A stretch of DNA of 64,000 bases from Cannabis sativa (Eukaryota > Streptophyta > Magnoliopsida > Rosales > Cannabaceae): contig NC_083601.1 of the NCBI RefSeq assembly GCF_029168945.1, forward strand, positions 31,485,660 to 31,549,659, given 5' to 3'. Within the stretch, counting starts at the first letter, position 1; every line of letters starts with the position of its first letter. The notes under the pieces were generated by a model, which did not search any database, was not told the origin of the DNA, and saw only the letters and a list, made by a program, of their open reading frames with translations. The translations under genes and the position numbers were made by a program. Shown here one piece after another: positions 1 to 10,620 of this stretch.

Positions 1-2022
1 CAACCATAATCTATGTATCAATTCACAAAGTCATATTGTGTCCATACCACACATTCTCAGTACCATATACATATTCATAAAAACAAATCATAAGTCATAT
101 TTCAATACATAAAGAATTTAAATTTATGCAGATAAACACATACAAAACTATCTAATTTCCTTACCTCAAATCCCGCTGCTTAAGAGTTGTTATCTCGTCA
201 CTACTACCTATAATAAGACATGGGTCAAGGCCCTAATATTAAAATTCGTACTCTTACAGTACAGCAGAAAGATTACTATTTTTGACTAACAACTACACTA
301 ATTCAGTAAAAGTTGTCTTCATAAAAATTATAGAAAATTTCATTATCTTTCCAATGATATAAAGATCATTAAAAAATGGATTAAAACTGAGAGAGTTATG
401 ATTGTTTTACTGAAACTATTTCTGAGAAGAAATATGGAGTAACGAATTATACGACTTAGCAAAAATACAAACTTTTTGCATTGAAAGGTTCAGAACTAGA
501 AGATAACATCTTCATGAAAGTTTTAGGAAATTAAATTCCCTTTCCAATGATACCAAAATCTCTGAAATTGGAATTATATTCAAAGAGATATTATAATTTT
601 ACCAAAACAGTTTTGGAAGAACAAGATTCAAGAAACGAATTACATGATACAGAAGAAAACTAACTTTTCAACATAGTATAACTCCGAATTCACGAAATGT
701 TTCTTCATGAAACTTATGGAAAATTGAATAAGCTTTGAAATCATATATAGATCATTAAAAATGGACAAGAATTGAGAGAGTTATGGTATTTTAAGTGAAA
801 GTACTTTTTCCGGGAATATGAAAAAAAACGATTTACAACATTATCAGAAAGATGATAATTTTCGACATAGAATATCACCGAAATGGTGAATAGTTTCTTC
901 ATAAAAATTTTAGATCATCGAATAAGCTTTCTAACGATACAAAAATCGCTGGAAACGGATCAATATTGAGAGAGATATGACTATTTTACTAAGACAATAA
1001 TTTTCAGAAAAAAAATAAAAAACGAGATTTCATAGTTTAACCTAAAAGTTCACAACAATAAGTGGAAGAACTCTCTTACCTCTTGATGACTCTTCTTAAT
1101 CAGTGCTAGATCTTGAAATCTCAAATTATTAGAATGGTGATGATGATCTCAATGTTATGTTGATGAAAATCATGAGTTGTTTAGCGAAGAGAATGAAACA
1201 AGAAGGAAAATTATAAATCTTTGATAGATAGCGAGATGGATAAGTTGTAGGGTATAGGATTTTATGAGTGTCTTCTCTAAGAATTGTATTCAGGCTGAAA
1301 GAAAGAGATTGAGATTGAGTTTTATTTTTCTCGGGTTAGAGGCTCTGCATATTACGTATCAAATGTGATAGATTTAGGTTTTATAATCTAATTAAACCCA
1401 TAAAAGAAAATAATAAAATAACCCCTGTAATCTAATACTAATTTAACTCTAAATAGAATAATTAAATAAAAATCTTATTTGTTAGATATTTGTTAGATAT
1501 AAGTTTTAAATTTGAATTTTAAAACTTAGGGTTTCTATACTAAACTTAACAGGTCGTCACTTTGTACCTTAATTTTGACCCCAATAAAGTTAAAATTACG
1601 ATAAATCTATTTCTACATAATTGATAGATCTTTGAATTATCTTTCCAACGCCACTGAAATCACCTCAATCCGAGCTCTAGAACTCCAGATATGATCATTT
1701 TAGTAAAACAGTTTTTAATCCTGCGAATTTATCCAAACCTACGAATTTTTAACATTAATTAATTAAACTCACTAAATATATTATAAAACATGGACCTTCA
1801 TATTGGGCTTTAATTAAACGATTACTTACTCTGTAAAAATACCATAATATTTTACTTTCGTAGTTAATACAACTTTAACTCTCTCTATAAAATTGGTACA
1901 ACTACTCTAAGCAACAATCTCAACTCACTAACAACACAAATATATAAGATAATTATCCTCACACAATTAATATCCCAAGGAGAGAAAAAAAAATTAAATA
2001 CTATTTTAATCTGGATATTACA
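1..2022 (-). mobile_element. Ty3/gypsy-like LTR, minus orientation, cut by window edge
   Basis: On the minus strand this begins with TGTAATATCCAG at 2022 and runs leftward out of the window. It is a reverse-complement copy of the LTR at 6795-9555; for example 1620-1720 matches the complement of 7129-7218 with few differences, and 1-60 matches the complement of about 8600-8660. It carries the same diverged internal repeat units of roughly 170-190 bp at about 300-1080. About 700 bp of this LTR should lie outside the window. No coding potential was seen. Seen: the inverted homology and the LTR start. Inferred: the superfamily, from the adjoining polypurine tract. Confidence 0.8.
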
Positions 2023-2246
2023 TTCTACCCTCCTTAAAAGAAATTTCGTCCTCGAAATTTAACTTACCAACACTCGGGGTGTTGAGTCGTCATGTCTTTC
2101 ACCACTTACTGCATTACCTCATTTTCTACCATATATATATGGACCCAATAAACATGCATTTAACCTATGTCTTATCGGTCAATCCATAACACATAAAATA
2201 TACACAACTTAATTAAGTATTATTATTTCTCTATACATTACTTTAT
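2023..2246 (-). mobile_element. 3' end of gypsy-like internal region with polypurine tract (minus)
   Basis: On the minus strand this reads toward the LTR and ends in TTTCGAGGACGAAATTTC followed by a purine run (AAGGAGGGTAGAA) directly before the LTR start. That arrangement is the classic end of plant Ty3/gypsy internal domains. The same sequence occurs on the plus strand at about 6573-6794. Homology to the right copy stops near 2246, which marks an inversion or fusion breakpoint. Confidence 0.75.
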
Positions 2247-2263
2247 AGGTAGGGACTACAAAA

Positions 2264-2766
2264 TGGTATCAGAGCCTTGACCCAGCCGGAAGTGTGGTCG
2301 ACGAGGACGTCGGACCCCGTAAGGGGGGGTGATTGTGACAGTCAGTAGTCCCGTGATCCGTAAGGGGAAACACCGGGTAAGCTGTGCAATCCCACACCGC
2401 CTGGGGAAGGTCAAGTGGGATGATTCTAAGACTGTGTAGGTATGTGACTACATAGTTGAAAAGGGCTTAAATGGATTGATTGGTACTACCTATATCAACA
2501 AGGTGCATCTTGTTTTTCGGTAGCCCATCTCGAAAGAACTCCATAGTTAAGCGTGCTTGGCCTGGAGTAATTTCAAGGATGGGTGACCTCCTGGGAAGTT
2601 TTCCCAGGATGTGTGTGAGTGAGGACAAAGCACACTGAAAACACTCGTGTTGGTTTGTAGGGTCAGTCATTAGTCCATGAAGCAGCCAGAGTGATGAACT
2701 CGTGTATAAGAGCCATTATTCCGTGGGTGTAAGGGCCCAATGGAGGCTTGAAGCGGGGACGTTACA
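2264..2766 (+). mobile_element. Cassandra-type TRIM unit: PBS, short internal region, 433-bp LTR; no 5' LTR
   Basis: The unit starts with a Met-tRNA primer-binding site (TGGTATCAGAGCC, 2264-2276). A roughly 57-bp internal stretch follows, ending in a G-rich purine tract, and then an LTR from TGTGACAG at 2334 to CGTTACA at 2766 (433 bp). Inside the LTR is a 5S rRNA-like domain, the hallmark of Cassandra TRIMs. No 5' LTR precedes it; only ACA-AAA remains before the PBS. A second primer-binding site (2770-2782) follows the LTR at once and leads into an unrelated internal sequence. There is no coding capacity, as expected for the family. Confidence 0.82.
2501..2610 (+). promoter_or_regulatory. 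5S rRNA-like domain in Cassandra LTR (internal Pol III promoter remnant)
   Basis: The stretch contains AACTCCATAGTTAAGCGTGC and GGATGGGTGACCTCCTGGGA, matching box A and the IE/box C part of plant 5S rRNA, preceded by a diverged 5' half (AGGTGCATC...CCCATC). It is not a 5S gene: the 5' third is diverged and the end differs. In Cassandra elements this domain keeps Pol III promoter features; activity here is unknown. Confidence 0.75.
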
Positions 2767-5427
2767 AAATGGTATCAGAGCCGATCGTTCCTTAGCCCGA
2801 AGGATACTCACAGTATACATACAGAAGACTGAAAAGATCCCTCTCACTATAACGTAAGTGTTAGTTTTAATATGCTTAGTATTGCTATTAATAGTTTTAT
2901 ATGTGATACATAGATTTTTGTTAAAATATGTTTCCTAGAATTAGAGTCTCATCTGTAGTAGGTGCTTAGAGAAATTAAGAGTATATTACCTCTTATGATT
3001 GATTACACATTTTACGAAGAAGATGAATAGGTTTTATATTTCTTTATTGCCTTGAATTGAAACTAGGAAGGACAGTGTTCCTTTCTTGAAAATTTAGAAT
3101 AAATTATATTAGGAATTCATAAGACTTTGTTTGATAAATAGAATATTACTAGTTAAGCTTGACAACATTAAGTTTAGATATGTTCATGGAATCTTCTCTC
3201 CCTATAATTGAACTCTTTTGTTTCTATTAAATCAACATTTCTTGTAAGAGCTCACACATGCAAGTAGAAGATCAGTTAGAATCAATTTGAAAGGAACGAC
3301 CAATAGAGGTGGGGGCTAAGGATGTGTGTTCCGCTGACCCACAAATGGTTGATGTTCCAGATCGAACCCAATAGTAGTTAAGGCTAACGATCTAATAGAG
3401 GCATTGGAAGGAATGTGAGCATGACTAAGACGATTTGTTGAAGAGTTTTCACAGGCTCAGCGCAATAGATCACCAACACTAGTAGTGGAACTTGAAGCAC
3501 ATAATGAAATGTACCAATAGCCAACTAAGTATCGATGCATAGAATTGCACCTGTCTACAAATGGTTAAAGATGAAGTCTCTACACCTAGTTATGAAAGGA
3601 AGCCCAACCTATAGGGAGTAGGGAATGATTTAAGATAGTGAATGCTATACTAGACTAGATAGGGTATTTTATGAAACTCACTTATTAAGAAAGATGAAAG
3701 AATAGACCTATAAGGAGCAAGTACTGTCTTGATGGATATTCTATGGATACACACCCCTAAGTTAGATGGTAAGAAGTATGAATATTGTATATGAAGACTT
3801 TAGAGAAAAGTCCATTATACAAATTAGTCCAAAGAGGACTATGCCATCACGTAGAAAGGAGTGTAGCGTACTGAACAGAATCTAGAATAAGAAGTTAGAA
3901 AGAAACCTGATATAATTTTTTTTTTAAAAAGTAATGACTTATGAAGGTATCTTGAACACCAAGAGATAAGTAGAGCATCAACAAATATTAGATTACTGAA
4001 GGAAATTGTAAGCTTCAAACTCAAGGTCAGCTACTTTGTGAGGAGACAATAAAGTAAAATGCGCATGGTTTCAATAAAGACAATTTCAAAGGAGGAAGAA
4101 AAAGAAGATTTAGACACGGCTAACAATTTGGGTACAACATGAATGAGAGGCAACACAGAGGACAACTATACAGAACAATTCAAATTGGACAACTTGGAGA
4201 TCATAGATATAGCTTCGTAAATGATGAAAAAAAAATTTGGAGATCATGAGTGATACATCTAGAAGAATTTCATGGAACAACAAGGACCATACGAGTTTTT
4301 GTGAAATATTGGGATTATAAAATGATCAAGCAACATAAAAGGCACAGAGTATGCAAATGATACTACAATCCACTCATGATTTGCTTTGTGGACAATAGTA
4401 TGAGTATGTTTAAGTGAATAGAAGCAAATAAGAAGAAAAAAAAACTTACAAAAGTGTTAATTTTGGTCAAGAGAGGTGGCATTTCTATGCGATATAGTGT
4501 TAGAGGAAAGAATGACATCAGATCTGCCAAAAGTTAAAGTTGTCAAGAGCTAAGAATTCAGACAAATATTTGAAACTTTCTCGACCCAGAGGGCTAGTAA
4601 TGGAGCAATATCCTAGAGGAACATACTAAGATGGAATAAGACAATAGCTATTGTTTGGAAAATGACTAAAGTTTATCTAATTGGAAGTGAGGAACTTATA
4701 AGGAAAGAGAAAAGGATATATATATATTGATAACATGATTGCATTCAGATATGGAATGAAGATACTTAAGTGAGGTATGGACTTATTTTTAAAGGTAGTT
4801 TAGGAAGTACGAGTCAAAGAGCCCTGGCTAAATAATTATAAAAAGTGAGTCCCTAGTAGCGAATCAGATGCAAGTGGGGTGTAGGAGGTATGGTAACGAT
4901 GAACAGAGTAAGATTTGTTCAGCATGATTTTCCAATTATGTATATAGTATCCTTACCCCGACAACTTGGTTGATTGATATATTATGAGATTACATGATTA
5001 ACCGATGGTTAAATAGTAAATGAAAAATAAATAATTGGGCTACCTAACCTATGTTAAGGTTGAACTCGTTTTAAAGGGTTACTAATGCACTCACGATATT
5101 TTAGCATATATGATCTTACTTAACTAAAAGTAGATGGTCTGTACTCGAATGTAAGCTGGTTTTAGATTTTGGAGGTCTTAACAGTGCAATTAAGAAGTTG
5201 GGATTTATTTTGTGAACTATAGAGGTCTACAATATGTAAGATATAAATATGGTTAGAAAAATATATGGTAGTATAAATATGAAAGTGATGTGATACCCAG
5301 AAGGTTAGTATAATAGAAGAAACAATCATTGAACACAATTACACAAATCTATCAGCATTGCAGATTTAGACTTCATCAGTATAGCAATGTAACACCACCT
5401 GATGAAATGTGGAGGAAAGTAGGACAA

Positions 5428-5553
5428 ATGGCCGATACTACTGGAAGGATTCCTCTTTGGATAATAGGTACTGTAACTGGTGTTTTGGTGATCGGTTTAC
5501 TTGGTATTTTCTTTTATGGTTCATATTCTGGATTAGGTTCATCTCTTAGTTAA
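5428..5553 (+). pseudogene. psbJ: Nuclear copy of chloroplast psbJ (photosystem II subunit J)
   Basis: The frame starts [16 protein letters not shown] and ends [14 protein letters not shown]. That is essentially the whole 40-residue PsbJ, a one-helix membrane subunit of photosystem II normally encoded in the plastid. The single hydrophobic helix (residues about 9-31) is intact. A few substitutions are visible. The normal stop appears to have lost a base, adding one serine before TAA. Matching sequence begins at or very near the ATG; the upstream bases do not look like the plastid psbL-psbJ spacer. It has no transit peptide and sits in a decayed transposon, so it is a plastid-DNA insertion (NUPT), not a working gene. 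Confidence 0.88.
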
Positions 5554-5598
5554 TATTTAGTTAATAAATGATAAAATGAAATTTAGATGCTTATGGGC

Positions 5599-5826
5599 GA
5601 TATCTAATGAAACTGTCGCTGGAATTGAGATCTCATTCAAAGAGAAGGATACCAAATATCTGGAGTTTCTTTTTGAATATTATATGGATGATCTGATCCG
5701 CGAGGACTATGATTGGGAATTGTTTGATCGTCTTTCTCTGAGGAAGAGGCGAAACATAATCAACTTGAGTTCGACATAGCTATTTGAAATCTTAGTGAAA
5801 GACTGAATTTGTTATCTCATGTTCGC
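5599..5826 (+). pseudogene. ycf2: Nuclear fragment of chloroplast ycf2
   Basis: The reading [17 protein letters not shown], then [13 protein letters not shown], then [18 protein letters not shown] matches the N-terminal part of Ycf2, roughly residues 200-290 of this more than 2,000-residue plastid protein. Nucleotide similarity continues past a frameshift near 5773-5780, where a base loss makes an early TAG, and ends about 5826. In plastid genomes ycf2 lies in the inverted repeat, far from psbJ, yet here the two are 45 bp apart. This is a decayed plastid insertion. Confidence 0.87.
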
Positions 5827-6358
5827 CTAGCAGACAAAAGTTAATGGGGTAAACTAGATAATCTCATAATCAAGTCAACTTGATTGAAAGGAGTAATGGA
5901 GGACCAAGCACCATAGGAGAGATTAGCGAAGAAAATACAATAGAGTGATACAAGAAAGTGACTACAAAAGAAACCAACAGCAGTTACCTAGGAAAATGGG
6001 AAGGCGTGACAAGTGCAATGAATACATGGATAAAGGATATCAAGAAGTGAATGTTAGACAAAAAGGTGGTCGAAATGGATCATTAAAATATTTATATATA
6101 GAAGACTTTTTTTTTTAAGAGCTTACATGTTTATTTCCAAGTGTCATGGAACAAGTGTCTATCGATGAGTGAGTAACATCTATGAAATTGAAAGAATGAC
6201 ACTGTAGCCTTACAGTAGAAAATCAAGTAGAGAAGTAAGATTTTTATACGTAATAACATTTAACTAAAGAGTGGGAATGATTAAAGAGAAGTTTGCATAA
6301 GGTCTTCTACCCTACTCCTTGTGTTTATTATTTTGTATTGTATAATGTGTTCTCAAGT

Positions 6359-6480
6359 GACATGTAAGGATGTTCATTTAGAGAATAAATAGTTTTACTC
6401 TTAATGGCATGTAAGGATGCTCATAGAAGAATAAATAGTTTCACTCTTAATGTCATGTAAGGATGGTCATAAGAGAAGAT
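6359..6480 (+). repeat. Short tandem repeat, about 50 bp x 2.5
   Basis: Three successive units each start with CATGTAAGGATG and continue with GAATAAATAGTTT and ACTCTTAATG; the last is partial. The array lies in the gypsy-like interior just before its 3' tail. Confidence 0.75.
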
Positions 6481-7676
6481 TTTTTTTTTTATAATATTAC
6501 GAGCATGCTATTGCAAAACTTATGTATTTAAAGCATGTATATGTAATTTATTATGATAGAGTACGTTTTGATATTTAAGTAATGTATAGAGAAATAATAA
6601 TGCTTAATTAATAAGTTATTTGTATTATATGTGTTATGGATTGATCGACAAGATATAGGTTAAATGCATATTTGTTGGCTCCATATAGTAGATAAGGAGG
6701 TAATGCGGTAAGTGGTGAAAGACATGAAGACTCAACACCCCGAGTGTTGGTAAGTTAAATTTCGAGGACGAAATTTCTTTTAAGGAGGGTAGAATGTAAT
6801 ATCCAGTTTAAAATAGTATTTAATTTTTCGTTTGGATATTAATTGTGCGAGGATAATTAATTCATTTATTTGTGTTGTTAGTGAGTTGATATTATTGCTT
6901 AGAGTAGTTGTACCATTTTTTAAAGAAAGTTAAAGTTGTATTAACTACGAAAGTAAAATATTATGATATTTTCATAAGTAGGTAATCGTTTAATTAAAGC
7001 CCGATATGAAAGTCCATTAGGTTTTTATAATATATTTATTAGATTTAATTAATTGTATAAGTGGTATTAAATAATATTATTATTTGATTAATGTTAGAAA
7101 AATTTGAGAAATTCGCAGGTTTAGAAACTGTTTTACGAAAATGACCATATCTGGAGTTTTATAACTCCGATTGAGGTGATTCCAGTGGCGTTGGAAAGAT
7201 AATTCAAAGATCTATAAATTTTGTAGAAATAACCATATCATAATTCGTAATTTTTTTAGGTGAAAACTAAGCCCTAAAGTTACGAGATTTAGAGGTTATA
7301 ATTTAAATTTAAAAGTAAGATATTTGTTTATTTAATAATTTATCATATTGTTATTGCTATTATGTTAATATTATTATTATTCATAAAACTAAACCTAATA
7401 AGATTCAGAATAGTATAGGTTTCATTAACCCTAAAATTATATCGTTCTATTCTTCCCACCTATCTGAGCAAGACTAACCCTAAAACTTTCAAATCATCTT
7501 TCCATTACATCCTTAGCTAAATCTATACCAATCTTCACTCTCATATTTGATCACCATCATCTTATGTCTATCGATCCAAGCAACTCGATGTATTCGAGGT
7601 AAGAAACTCTACATTTACTTATTTATTGATCACAATAGGAGAATATTCGTAGGTCTCCTTTTCTTATTTTTCAGAA

Positions 7677-8420
7677 TGAAACATGTCTCAGTAAAACTGT
7701 CATATCTCTTTAAATACTCATCCGATTCTCGCAATCTTGGTGCCTATAGAAAGCTTATTGAATTTCCCATAATTCTTATGAAGAAAGGTTTTACTGAATC
7801 GAAATTTATCTATGTCAAAAATTAGTATTTCTACGCTGTTTGTTGTAAATCGTTTTTTTATATTTTCTATATAAGTTGTCTCAGTAAAATTCAAATATCT
7901 CTCTGAATAATGATCTGATTCTAGCGATCTTGGTACCGTTGAAAAGATAATTCAATTTTCTAAATTTTTTATGAAGAAACCATTCACTAATTATTGATTA
8001 TTCTAAGTCAAAATTATTATTTTATTGCTGTAGTTCAAAATCCATTTGTTTCAGGATTTCTAGAAAACTGTTTCGGTATAATATCTATATCTCTTACGTT
8101 ATAACTCCGATTTTAAAGATTTTAGTGTCATTTGAAAGGGAATTCGATTTTCTAAAACTTTTATGAAGAGAGTATTCTCTGAATTAGAATATTTCAGTAT
8201 CAAAACTTTGGATTTCCGATGTCTACTGTGATTCGTTACTCCATATTCCTTCTCAGATTTAGTTTCAGTAAAACTATCGTAACTCTCTCAATTTTAATCC
8301 ATTTTTAGTGATCTTTATATCATTGGAAAGATAATTGAATTTCCTATAATTTTTATGAAGGAAACTTCCACTGAATTCGTGTAGTTATTTGTCAAAAATA
8401 GTATTCTTTCTGCTGTACTG
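7677..8420 (+). repeat. Four diverged tandem units (about 170-190 bp) inside the LTR
   Basis: Each unit carries a TCAGTAAAA...ATATCTCT block, a GATCTTGGTA/GATCTTTATA block, a TTGAAAAGATAATT-like block and a TATGAAGAAA block, followed by a TCAAAA segment. The same units appear inverted at about 300-1080, and related units occur at about 49555-50110. Confidence 0.7.
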
Positions 8421-8768
8421 TAAGAGTGCGAATTTTAATGTTAGGGCCTTGACCCATGTGTTATTATAGGTAGTAGTGACGAGATAACAAGTTTAAGCAG
8501 CGGGATTTGAGGTAAGGAAATTAGATAGTTTTGTTTGTGTTTATTTGCATAAATTTAAATTCTTTATGTATTGAAATATGGTTTATGCTTTGTTATTATG
8601 AATATGTATGTGGTACTGAGAATGTGTGGTATGGACACAATATGAGTTTATGAATTGATATATTGATTAGGGTTGTTTTGACTTGTATATGTTGTATGTT
8701 GCATTCATATATTGTGTGTTGTATGCTGCAAGTTGTATGCTAACGTCTCAGGTAAAGTGAGGGACCAT

Positions 8769-8990
8769 GGTGGGGTATGATACGGGGTAAGGCCGTTGAA
8801 TGTAGAGATACCCTACCCTGCATTTTTCTGAGTCGTGTATGAAATTATTGTGGTGGGGTATGATACGGGATAAGGCCGTTGAATGTAGAGATACCCTACC
8901 CTACATTTGTCCGATTTGTGTATGACATTATTATGGTAAGGTATGATACAGCGACAATGCTGTTGAATATAGAGATACCTTATTCCATAG
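8769..8990 (+). repeat. 83-bp tandem repeat x about 2.7 inside the LTR
   Basis: Unit starts align at 8771, 8854 and 8937, an exact 83-bp period. Each unit begins GGGGTATGATAC and contains GAGATACCCTACCC, which is complementary to its start, so every unit can fold on itself. The third unit is more diverged and partial. Confidence 0.8.
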
Positions 8991-9696
8991 CAATGGTAGG
9001 ACTAAATGTGCTCATGTTATTGTAGGGCCAGTTAAGCTCAGGTTGTGTATGGAGTGGCTATGATACGCCACATTATGGTAAAGACATGATATGATTGAAA
9101 TAATTACTATATGTTATTGCTATGAGTATGATGTCAGGGTTGTGATCCCTACATATATGTAATGGTTTCGTTTAGTACAAATATATGGTATATGATATAG
9201 CTTTCCATATCTGGAGTTATTTAAGTTACAATTATGAGCTAAGGTATATAATATTGTTAAGACTGGATACGTTAATATTATAAAGAATCGTATTATTGTG
9301 AATTTTAAGATATATTTAGTGTATTGAATGCTATTGTATGTTAAGCATTTCCTTACTGGGCTTTTAGCTCACCCCCCTTACTTTCCCCCTACAGGCAATA
9401 GACAGGGAACATTGAATGTAAGTTTGATGAGTTGGGTCAGTTCTGGTATGTATACTGCGAGGGGCTATGGACGAGCAAACGGTCTAGAACGCCGGTGGAG
9501 CCTTGGTTTTGTTTTTTTATATAGTAAAGTAATCTCAGCTCAGTGGGGTGTTACAAATTTATTTATTTATTTTTTTGCACTCAACTACTTATTTTGTTTT
9601 TAATATGAATGATCATTCACCTTTTTGCATATTTATTGTAAAACCCACTGTGTATAAGTTGTGTATAGAGAAATACTATTGTTATCTCGTTACAAA

Positions 9697-10198
9697 TGGT
9701 ATCAGAGCCTTGACCCAGCCGGAAGTGTGGTCGACGAGGACGTCGGACCCCGTAAGGGGGGTGATTGTGACAGTCAGTAGTCCCGTGATCCGTAAGGGGA
9801 AAAACCAGGTAAGCTGTGCAATCCCACACCGCCTGGGGAAGGTCAAGTGGGATGATTCTGAGACTGCGTAGGTATGGGACTACACAGTTGAAGAGGGCTT
9901 AAATGAATTGATTGGTACTACCTATGTCAACAAGGTGCATCTTGTTTTTCGGTAGCCCATCACGAAAGAACTCCACAGTTAAGCGTGCTTAGCCTGGAGT
10001 AATTTAAGGATGGGTGACCTCCTGGGAAGTTTTCCCAGGAAGCGTGCGAGTGAGGACAAAGCACGCTGGAAACACTCGTGTTGGTCTGTAGGGCCAGTCA
10101 TCAATCCAGGAAGCAGCCGGAGTGGCGTACTCGTGTATAAGAGCCATTCATTCCGTGGGTGTAAGGACCCAATGGAGGCTTGAAGCGGGGACGTTACA
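9697..10198 (+). mobile_element. Second Cassandra-type TRIM unit: PBS, internal region, 433-bp LTR
   Basis: Layout and length match the unit at 2264-2766: primer-binding site at 9697-9709, short internal region, and an LTR from 9766 to 10198, again exactly 433 bp. It too has no 5' LTR. The motif CGTTACA stands directly before the PBS region and also ends the LTR. The 5S-like domain is at 9932-10040. Its 3' end lies 422 bp upstream of the dioxygenase start codon, in the same orientation. Confidence 0.82.
9932..10040 (+). promoter_or_regulatory. 5S rRNA-like domain in second Cassandra LTR
   Basis: Contains AACTCCACAGTTAAGCGTGC and GGATGGGTGACCTCCTGGGA, close to plant 5S rRNA boxes A and C. It is better preserved than the copy at 2501-2610 but still diverged in the 5' third. 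Confidence 0.75.
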
Positions 10199-10620
10199 CA
10201 AACAATATAAAAATAATAAATAAATAATAAAAAGAGTATAACATCAAAATATTTCTTGTTATAATTATTTTATTATTTTTGTGAATTTAAGAAATAATTC
10301 CATTATTTATTACACATACATAAATATATTTTTCATTTCTAATTTCGATATTTTATATATATATATATGTATAAGTGTAGATGGTATCCTTATATTTTAT
10401 AAGGTTCAAGGTTGCACCATTTCTTCACTTCTTCTCGTTTCTATATAGTTTCCTATAGCTCCCTTTTTCTCTCTTTATTATATATTTTTTATAGCGAATC
10501 ATCTTTAGTTTTAATTGGTATATTATAATTAGTCGAGTTTAGACTTAATATTATATCTTTTTGGAAAACTTGATCAGAATAAGAAAGCAAGATATAATCA
10601 GGTGACGAGGCAAGGCAATA
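10199..10620 (+). promoter_or_regulatory. Upstream region of the dioxygenase gene
   Basis: 422 bp of AT-rich sequence lie between the Cassandra LTR and the ATG. Several TATA-like runs are present (about 10354-10367 and 10442-10448, CTATATAG), followed by a CT-rich stretch that would suit a transcription start. No specific element can be assigned. Confidence 0.3.

Larger units (their letters stand above)
2767..6794 (+). mobile_element. Decayed gypsy-like internal region, non-coding (LARD-like)
   Basis: The region opens with a Met-tRNA primer-binding site at 2770-2782 and closes with the polypurine tract just before the LTR at 6795, so both ends of an LTR-retrotransposon interior are present. 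No frame stays open for more than about 75 codons and no protease, reverse transcriptase or integrase motif could be read. It is either a LARD-type non-autonomous element or a heavily decayed autonomous one. It contains two chloroplast-derived pieces (5428-5553 and 5599-5826) and a small tandem repeat (6359-6480). Its 5' LTR is replaced by a Cassandra unit. Confidence 0.65.
6795..9555 (+). mobile_element. Complete gypsy-like LTR, 2.76 kb
   Basis: It starts TGTAATATCC directly after the purine tract and ends GGTGTTACA, so the termini are TG...CA with imperfect inverted ends. At 2,761 bp it is long, as in some plant Ty3/gypsy lineages. It contains four diverged units of about 170-190 bp (7677-8420), each with AGTAAAACT...ATATCTC and ATGAAGAAA blocks, and an 83-bp tandem array (8769-8990). 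A partial inverted partner lies at 1-2022. No target duplication can be tested because the other end is rearranged. Confidence 0.8.

Noticed and set aside
2501..2610. Possible 5S rRNA gene
   Set aside because: Only the box A to box C part is well conserved, the 5' third is diverged, and the sequence is part of an LTR repeated in several places.
5329..5427. N-terminal extension of the psbJ frame as a possible targeting peptide
   Set aside because: It opens from an ATT codon, is not rich in Ser or Thr in the manner of a transit peptide, and lies in decayed transposon sequence.
8769..8990. Possible CRISPR-like array
   Set aside because: The 83-bp units are contiguous with no unique spacers and lie in a plant LTR.
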